16,836 nt of DNA. Origin: Bryobacterales bacterium. GTDB lineage: Bacteria > Acidobacteriota > Terriglobia > Bryobacterales > Bryobacteraceae. Shown here one piece after another: positions 1-5,284 of the stretch; position 1 is the first letter of the stretch; every line of letters starts with the position of its first letter. The position numbers and the translations under genes were made by a program. The notes beneath the pieces were generated by a model that was not told the DNA's origin, made no database searches, and was given only the letters and a program-made list of their open reading frames with translations. The stretch covers positions 1 to 16,836 of the forward strand of contig JAEUQE010000204.1 of the NCBI GenBank assembly GCA_016789785.1. The letters are read 5' to 3'.

Positions 1-1
1 G

Positions 2-925
2 GAGTCGGTCGAAGAGCTCGCCAAGGGCAAGGCGTGCGTCTATGCTACCGGTTCTTTCGGACGGGGAGAGGCCAGTTCGCATAGCGACCTGGACTTGTTC
101 ATCGTCGGCAAGAACCGGACGGAGGAGCCGAAAGGCAGTCTGCTTCGGCCGCTCGATGAGATTTGCCTCAAAGCAGAGTTGATCGGTGTGACCCGCCGTT
201 TGGGGTTCCCGGATTTTACCGATGATGGAAGATACCTGACGCACTACTCCGTCGCGGACTTCACGAAGACACTGGGTACTCCGGAGGATGATGTAACGAA
301 CACTTTCACGGCGAGGCGCCTGCTGCTTCTTGAAAGCCGCCCACTCACGGAGCCGGTAGTGTATGACGAGGTTCTCCGGGACGTGATCGCCGCCTACTGG
401 CGGGACTATGCGGACCACAGCCGTGACTTCATGCCGGCCTTCCTGGCGAACGACATTCTACGGCTCTGGCGTACCTTCTGTGTGAACTATGAAGCGAGAA
501 CAACGAGAGTACCCGACGAGAAGAAAGCGAAAGGAAAGCTCAAGAACTACAAACTGAAACACAGCAGACTGCTGACGTGTTATTCCGCTCTTCTCTTTCT
601 CCTTGCAGCATTCGGACGGAACAAGACGGTGAGCCCTCCAGAAGTGCTGACGATGATTCGGCTTACCCCGACGGAACGCCTCGAGTGGCTTTGCGGCCAG
701 CCAGAGCATAGCGAGTCGCATGCCAACATTCGCAAACTCCTGGCCCAGTACGAGCAGTTTCTGAGCACCACGAATCAGGACGAGAAGGAACTCGTCCGCC
801 AGTTCATGGACAAGGAGTTGAGCCGAACATACTTGGAACAGGCGTCTGTATTCGGCGATACGCTATTCGACGTCTTGACCAGCATCGGACGCGGGAATCG
901 TTTCCACCGGCTACTTGTTGTCTGA
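2..925 (+). CDS. Nucleotidyltransferase-domain protein (5' end missing at window edge)
   Basis: The frame is open from the first bases of the window, so the start codon lies upstream; 307 residues are visible, ending in TGA at 923-925. Visible residues 17-33 read GSFGRGEASSHSDLDLF, the GS-x-x-RGE-x5-DxD signature of the DNA polymerase beta-like nucleotidyltransferase fold (MNT, GlnD, DUF294-like families), with Asp29 and Asp31 as the expected metal ligands. A helical part follows, with a conserved-looking 'LANDILRLWRT' stretch. A TTG at position 95 could be taken as a start, but that would remove the catalytic motif, so it is rejected. The substrate cannot be read from the sequence; transfer of a nucleotide to a protein, RNA or small molecule is all the fold implies. 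The gene converges on the dehydrogenase gene, with 46 bp between the stop codons. Confident in the fold, not in the role. Confidence 0.8.
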   Translation, partial: ESVEELAKGKACVYATGSFGRGEASSHSDLDLFIVGKNRTEEPKGSLLRPLDEICLKAELIGVTRRLGFPDFTDDGRYLTHYSVADFTKTLGTPEDDVTNTFTARRLLLLESRPLTEPVVYDEVLRDVIAAYWRDYADHSRDFMPAFLANDILRLWRTFCVNYEARTTRVPDEKKAKGKLKNYKLKHSRLLTCYSALLFLLAAFGRNKTVSPPEVLTMIRLTPTERLEWLCGQPEHSESHANIRKLLAQYEQFLSTTNQDEKELVRQFMDKELSRTYLEQASVFGDTLFDVLTSIGRGNRFHRLLVV

Positions 926-948
926 AACGCTGTCCGTCTCTACTCCGC

Positions 949-964
949 GGCTTAGGGCGAAGCC
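949..964. terminator. Possible weak hairpin between convergent genes
   Basis: A 5-bp perfect stem (GGCTT/AAGCC) with a 6-nt loop lies in the 46-bp gap between two convergent genes, where a shared bidirectional terminator would be expected. There is no T-run on either side and the stem is short, so this is only a candidate. Confidence 0.2.
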
Positions 965-971
965 TCGACCG

Positions 972-2534
972 CTACAGCTTGGTCGCGATCGACTTCGCCT
1001 GAAGGAACTGCAGCAGATAGTCCGGTCCACCAGCTTTCGAATCCGTCCCCGACATGTTGAATCCGCCGAACGGATGCGCCCCGACCATCGCGCCTGTGCA
1101 CTTGCGATTGATGTAGAGATTGCCGACGAAGAACTGTTCCCTCGCCTTGGCGATCTTCTCAGCGTTGTCACTATACACTGCGCCAGTGAGCCCATACTCG
1201 GAGTCATTGGCGAGTTCCAGCGCATGATCAAAGTCTCGTGCTTTCGTTACTGCCAGCACGGGGCCGAAAATCTCTTCCTGGAACAACCGGTCCTTCGCCT
1301 CAATGTCGGCGATCACTGTCGGTTCGACGAAGTAACCATTGCCCGCCGCGATACCGCCGCCGCTGATGAGCCGGCCCTCCTGCTTGCCAATCTCGATGTA
1401 CTTCAGAATGGTCTTGCGGGCGTTCTCATTGATCACTGGCCCCATGTCGTAGCCGAACTGCTCCGCTGGACCAATCTTCAAAGTTGCGACTCGCGCCTTC
1501 AGCTTCTCAACGAACTCGTCATAGATCGACTCATCGACAATGGCGCGCGAACACGCCGAACACTTCTGCCCCTGGAAGCCGTAGGCGGAGGCTGCAACGC
1601 CAGCCACTGCCTGATCGACGTTGGTCTCGCGGTCGACGATGATCGCGTCCTTGCCGCCCATCTCGGCCACCACACGCTTGATCCAGATCTGCCCCTTGCG
1701 TGGCTTTGCGGCGAGTTCGTTGATGCGAAGTCCCACTTCCCGGGAGCCGGTGAATGAGATGAAGCGCGTCAGCGGATGCTCCACCAGTGCATCGCCCACA
1801 ACTCCGCCGCTTCCGGTCAGCAGCGCAACGGCTCGCGAAGGGAAGCCCGCGTCGAGCAACAACTCCACGAACTTCGCCGCGAGGGTCGGCGTGTCGCTGG
1901 ATGGTTTGATCACCACGGTGTTGCCGGCGACGAGCGCGGCCACCGTCATGCCCACCATGATCGCGAACGGGAAATTCCAAGGTGGAATAACGACGCCCGC
2001 CCCCAGCGGCAGATAAACGAGCTCATCGTGCTCACCCGGCATCTGTACCAGCGGGTCGGGCTTGGCGAGCTTCACCATCTGCCGCGCGTAATACTCGCAG
2101 AAGTCGATTGCTTCGGCAGTGTCCGCCTCGGCTTCGGGCCAGTTCTTGCCTGCCTCCAGAATCAACCATGCGTTGAACTCGCTCTTACGGTCGCGAATGA
2201 GACGGGAGGCTTTCACAGCGAGTGCGACGCGCTCTCCCGCCGGGGTGCGGCTCCATTCCTTGAAATAGGCGTGCGCCGCTTCCACCGCGCGGCCGGCGAG
2301 TGCCGCGTCTCCCTTCTGATGCAGGCCGATCACTTCGGAAGGCGCCGAGGGGTTCAGCGACGCGAAGGTGCCGGTGCCCTTCAGCCACTGGCCGCCGATG
2401 AGCAGATCGTACTCGCGGCCAAGCTGTGAGCGTACCGCTGCAAGCGCACGATCCATTGCCTCCCGATTCTCCGGTTGTGAGAAATCGCGATAGGGCTCAT
2501 TTCGAAACGGCTCGAGGTGAGGAAGCGGTGCCAT
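972..2534 (-). CDS. rocA: 1-pyrroline-5-carboxylate dehydrogenase (L-glutamate gamma-semialdehyde dehydrogenase)
   Basis: NAD-dependent enzyme of the aldehyde dehydrogenase superfamily that oxidises glutamate semialdehyde (in equilibrium with pyrroline-5-carboxylate) to glutamate, the second step of proline catabolism in the cytosol. The 520-residue length fits the monofunctional P5C dehydrogenases, and the N-terminal 'EPFRNEPYRDFS' is typical of that subgroup rather than of general ALDHs. Visible motifs: PWNFPF around 185-190, FTGS at 261-264, general base Glu291 in AEMGGKD, nucleophile Cys325 in QGQKCSA, and EEIFGPV at 420-426. All catalytic residues are present. The start ATG lies 2 bp after the stop of the YtxH-like gene, so the two are probably co-transcribed and translationally coupled. 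No proline dehydrogenase (putA N-terminal part) is in the window; it must be elsewhere if the pathway is complete. The symbol rocA/pruA follows family naming. Confidence 0.93.
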   Translation of the reverse strand: MAPLPHLEPFRNEPYRDFSQPENREAMDRALAAVRSQLGREYDLLIGGQWLKGTGTFASLNPSAPSEVIGLHQKGDAALAGRAVEAAHAYFKEWSRTPAGERVALAVKASRLIRDRKSEFNAWLILEAGKNWPEAEADTAEAIDFCEYYARQMVKLAKPDPLVQMPGEHDELVYLPLGAGVVIPPWNFPFAIMVGMTVAALVAGNTVVIKPSSDTPTLAAKFVELLLDAGFPSRAVALLTGSGGVVGDALVEHPLTRFISFTGSREVGLRINELAAKPRKGQIWIKRVVAEMGGKDAIIVDRETNVDQAVAGVAASAYGFQGQKCSACSRAIVDESIYDEFVEKLKARVATLKIGPAEQFGYDMGPVINENARKTILKYIEIGKQEGRLISGGGIAAGNGYFVEPTVIADIEAKDRLFQEEIFGPVLAVTKARDFDHALELANDSEYGLTGAVYSDNAEKIAKAREQFFVGNLYINRKCTGAMVGAHPFGGFNMSGTDSKAGGPDYLLQFLQAKSIATKL

Positions 2535-2536
2535 GG

Positions 2537-2800
2537 TTAGCCCTGTACAAGCTTGCGGCCACTCTCGAAGAGGTCGGCGGCCTCATCAGCCATTTTGCGG
2601 CCGCGCTCGAAGATCTCGCGCCCGCGTTCCATCAGCTCACGACCGGACTCGCCGAGTTTCTCCTTGCCGCGATCCGCGCTTTCCCCAATCCGGCGGCGTG
2701 TCTCCGCGCCCGAAGCGGGTGCAAAGAGCAGGGCGATGGCAGCTCCCACGGCGGCGCCTGCGAAGAACCAGGCAACCCGGCTTGTATTGTCTTCATTCAT
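2537..2800 (-). CDS. YtxH-like small membrane protein
   Basis: An 87-residue protein starting MNEDNTSRVAWFF. Residues about 9-27 form one hydrophobic, Ala/Gly-rich membrane segment (AWFFAGAAVGAAIALLFAP). A basic, highly charged helical tail follows, with repeated 'GRE/GRK' heptad-like units, the layout of YtxH-domain proteins (short N-terminal anchor followed by 'APxSGxETRRxI'). The longer open frame reaching up to 3082 has no support; this ATG at 2800 is preceded by AGGAAAGGA about 11 bases upstream. YtxH proteins are linked to general stress in Bacillus but have no known biochemical role. The gene is first in a two-gene unit with the P5C dehydrogenase. A weak -10-like TACAAT lies on the minus strand at 2825-2830, without a convincing -35. 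Confidence 0.72.
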   Translation of the reverse strand: MNEDNTSRVAWFFAGAAVGAAIALLFAPASGAETRRRIGESADRGKEKLGESGRELMERGREIFERGRKMADEAADLFESGRKLVQG

Positions 2801-2909
2801 AGTCGGACAGATCCTTTCCTTCTCATTGTAACCGCGACGTATGTGGTGTTCCTTTGGTGTTGTCTCATTCCGGTGCTCAGTGTGGGGTGCGATGCGATAT
2901 GGTGGAGTT

Positions 2910-3563
2910 ATGGAAGACAACGTAGAAGTTCCCAATCCCGCGGATTCCTCGCATGAACTCGATCTGGAACCTGTCTTCTCCGCAATTGGAATTGAGGCCG
3001 AGATGGAGGCCATCGGGATTCGCACGATGCTCGAGGCCAACGGCATCGACGCGATCGTTGTTGGATCTTCGTCAATGCCCAATCTTCCGTTCGAAGTCAG
3101 GGTCCCGCGAGATCAGGCCGAATCGGCGCTTCGTGTGATGGAAGAGGCAAAAGCCGCCGGGCCCGCTGCCGCCGAGGAGGCTGAGCAGCAGTCGGTCACT
3201 TACACGGCAGGGCTGGCTGAGCGCGCCACGCCGATCTTGCCTTCGTTGAATCTCGACGAGTCCGTTGCGTGCTATCAACAGCTCGGCTTCAGCCTGGTTG
3301 GCCGCAACGGTGATGATTACGCGATTGTCCGCCGCGATTCCGCGGAGATCCATTTGTTTCCGCTTGACGATGAGCACGTCGCCGAGAACTCGGGCTGCTA
3401 TGTCTACGTCAGCGATGCACGCACGCTGCACAGTGAGATCGTCGCCAACGGATACCGCGACATCACAGCGGTTGCGGTGAAGCCTTGGGGCATGCTGGAG
3501 TTCAGCCTGAAGGACTCCAGTGGCAACTGTCTTCGCTTCGGCCAGCGAGTCAAGCAGGGTTGA
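2910..3563 (+). CDS. DUF2007-like / VOC (glyoxalase-bleomycin resistance) fusion protein
   Basis: A 217-residue protein; the start at 2910 is chosen because GGTGGAG sits just upstream and the extra 23 residues of the longer frame look non-coding. Residues about 19-82 (sharing the pattern 'EAEMEAIGIRTMLEANGIDA' and 'VRVPRDQAESAL') resemble the DUF2007 putative signal-transducing domain, in which a small ferredoxin-like unit handles 'short-lived ligand' roles that are still unknown. An Ala/Glu linker (83-95) leads to a vicinal-oxygen-chelate domain at about 104-214, recognised by 'YQQLGFSLVGR', 'YVYVSDARTLHSEI' and the C-terminal 'WGMLEFSLKDSSGNCLRFGQ', closest to bleomycin-resistance-type proteins. 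Whether it binds drugs or metals is unknown. The gene is divergent from the YtxH-like gene and is followed directly by a DinB-like remnant in another frame. Confidence 0.75.
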   Translation: MEDNVEVPNPADSSHELDLEPVFSAIGIEAEMEAIGIRTMLEANGIDAIVVGSSSMPNLPFEVRVPRDQAESALRVMEEAKAAGPAAAEEAEQQSVTYTAGLAERATPILPSLNLDESVACYQQLGFSLVGRNGDDYAIVRRDSAEIHLFPLDDEHVAENSGCYVYVSDARTLHSEIVANGYRDITAVAVKPWGMLEFSLKDSSGNCLRFGQRVKQG

Positions 3564-3574
3564 TTTCCCAAGGG

Positions 3575-3727
3575 CTCAATCCGAGTCTGGCCGAAGCCTG
3601 GATGCAGGTGGTGATGCACAGTCAGAACCATCGTGGCCAGTGTCTGACTCGTCTGCGTGAACTGGGAGCGAAGCCGCCAACTCTGGATTACATTCTCTGG
3701 TTGAAGCGGCAGCGCTCCCAATCTTGA
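3575..3727 (+). pseudogene. C-terminal remnant of a DinB-family protein
   Basis: Directly after the VOC gene, in a different frame, about 50 codons read 'SLAEAWMQVVMHSQNHRGQ' and then 'LRELGAKPPTLDYILWL' before TGA at 3725-3727. This matches the last helices of DinB/YfiT-like four-helix-bundle proteins, where 'HxxxHRGQ' supplies metal ligands and 'LGxxPPxxDFxxWL' closes the domain. Full-length members have about 150-170 residues with another metal-binding His in the N-terminal half. That part is absent, because the upstream sequence in this frame runs inside the VOC gene. An ATG at 3485 would allow an 80-residue product overlapping that gene, but no clear ribosome-binding site supports it. 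I read it as a gene remnant left by a deletion; a functional short protein is less likely. Confidence 0.6.
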
Positions 3728-3736
3728 AATCGTGCG

Positions 3737-5260
3737 TTACTCGCCCTTGTTCCAGGGATGCTTTCTTGGCTCAGGGTGCGGATGTCCCTCGGGTACCAGG
3801 AAGCCTCCACTCACGAGTTCCGCAAGTGCATCGGCAAAGGCCTCCGGTGGCGTGTCCGGACTGATGGCGCCTTTCTCCTGAAACTCGCGATAGAGATCCA
3901 TGCCGGTCATCTTGCCAGCCGGCCTGGGCACCAGGTAGGCGGCCCAGGGCTCGACTTCCCAGTTGCCCAGATAGGGGTGCTTTACGCTGAGAGTCTGGCC
4001 GTGCATCTCCCAATCTCCATCTCCCGCCTTGTGCCGGACGCTCAATTCCACCGGGCCCGCGGTGAGTTTCGAGTTGAGGATCATCTTGCGGGCCGCGCCC
4101 GTCACACGCATCGTTTCCCACTGGATCAACCATTCCAGTTCGCGCGGGCCGGAGAACGGTCCATGATCGCGGCGGGCAGTGAACACGGGGCGATTCTCCG
4201 CGCGTCTCTGGATCACGATCATGCAGGCGAGGAAGCGGCCAATGCGAGCCCGATCGAACATTTCTCTCCAGCGCGGCAGATCGCCGGGACCGGTTTGCGA
4301 GCGCAACAAACTGGTGGTGACGTAAGCCGAGGGCTCCACCATTTGAATCACGACCAGCCCGACGTCGAACTCCGCCTGTTTCTCGCCGAGCCAGCGGCGG
4401 ACACGCACTTCCATGGGCCCTTCTTCACGATCGGAGCCGAGGCAGCGGCAGTAGAAGCGGCCTCCCGGCAACAGCCGCTCGGGTAACTCCTGCACCAGGC
4501 GGCGCGTAATCTGCTCTCCATCGTTGCCGCCTGCGTGAAAGATCCACGTGTGATCGAGGACCGGCACAAACGGCGGGTGCGCGGCAATGCGATCGAACAT
4601 CAGATCGCCCGCGGGTTCATAGAGGTCGCCCTGCCCTGCGGTGAAGTTGGTGATGCCGTTCAACCGGCCGCTGAACTGAGCGAAAACCGTGGAGCGCTCC
4701 GTGATATCGAAGCTGTAAGCATGGCCCGCGAAGTTCTTCGCTGCGATCAGCGCCGCGGCGCCTGAACCTCCGCAGACCTCGAGATAACGCTGACAGGGAT
4801 GCAGCGGAAGGAAGGGCAAATACGTGAGAGCGTTCTTCGTGTCGGGCGGGAAAACGACGTCGTCTTCCATCGGCTTTTCGCGTTCTTCCGGCGCCAGCCA
4901 GCGGTCCGAGACGATATAGAGTTCGAACATCGGGCGCACGCGAACACTTCCCTCCACTTGGCCGTTCTCCGCGGTCCGGAGCATGCCAAGATTCTCGAGA
5001 CTGGCAACCGCGGGCGCGCCAAGCCTCCCGGTCAGATGCTCACGGCTTGCCGACCCGCTCTTGAGAAATAAGCCGAAGAGCGTTTCCTGTGCGTCGGCAT
5101 CCGCCGGGATCAAGCTCGGCTTGCCATAGGGACGGAAAGGCGCCCTCTGTTCCTCGTGGCGTTTGCCCACTTCGTCGTCGTTAAAGCCGTGGTCCAGAAA
5201 CAACTGCCGCACCTGGGCAAAGTCGTCGTCTGTACCGAATCGAATCGGTATGGTTGTCAT
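3737..5260 (-). CDS. Class I SAM-dependent methyltransferase (PrmC/RlmG-like core), target unknown
   Basis: A 507-residue protein with an AGGAGG ribosome-binding site four bases before the ATG. The N-terminal 150 residues look like a helical, partly winged-helix accessory domain. The Rossmann core begins about residue 155: motif I 'YLEVCGGSGAAAL' (159-170), an acidic end of strand 2 at Asp185 (SFDI), and motif IV 'HPPFVPV' at 228-234. In N6-adenine, PrmC and RlmG enzymes motif IV is usually NPPY/F; here the Asn is His. The protein extends about 200 residues past the core and ends in a charged tail with a small helical domain (about 450-500). Substrate (protein glutamine, rRNA or other) cannot be decided. 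It lies 24 bp downstream of the 932-residue repeat protein on the same strand, so the two are probably co-transcribed, which makes a functional link possible. Confidence 0.72.
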   Translation of the reverse strand: MTTIPIRFGTDDDFAQVRQLFLDHGFNDDEVGKRHEEQRAPFRPYGKPSLIPADADAQETLFGLFLKSGSASREHLTGRLGAPAVASLENLGMLRTAENGQVEGSVRVRPMFELYIVSDRWLAPEEREKPMEDDVVFPPDTKNALTYLPFLPLHPCQRYLEVCGGSGAAALIAAKNFAGHAYSFDITERSTVFAQFSGRLNGITNFTAGQGDLYEPAGDLMFDRIAAHPPFVPVLDHTWIFHAGGNDGEQITRRLVQELPERLLPGGRFYCRCLGSDREEGPMEVRVRRWLGEKQAEFDVGLVVIQMVEPSAYVTTSLLRSQTGPGDLPRWREMFDRARIGRFLACMIVIQRRAENRPVFTARRDHGPFSGPRELEWLIQWETMRVTGAARKMILNSKLTAGPVELSVRHKAGDGDWEMHGQTLSVKHPYLGNWEVEPWAAYLVPRPAGKMTGMDLYREFQEKGAISPDTPPEAFADALAELVSGGFLVPEGHPHPEPRKHPWNKGE

Positions 5261-5284
5261 GTTTCCTCCTGATGATTTTGCTGT

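Noticed and set aside
915..1757. A 280-codon plus-strand frame
   Set aside because: It is antisense to the P5C dehydrogenase, which has every catalytic motif; the frame has no domain of its own.
2537..3082. A 181-residue version of the YtxH-like protein
   Set aside because: The first 94 residues run antisense into the VOC gene and look non-coding; the internal ATG at 2800 has a ribosome-binding site followed by a normal YtxH-like start.
3758..4486. A 242-codon plus-strand frame
   Set aside because: It is antisense to the methyltransferase and shows no motif or ribosome-binding site.
3737..5260. A DNA adenine methyltransferase of a restriction or defence system
   Set aside because: The motif IV is HPPF instead of D/N-PPY, there is no target-recognition domain I can see, and no restriction gene lies nearby.
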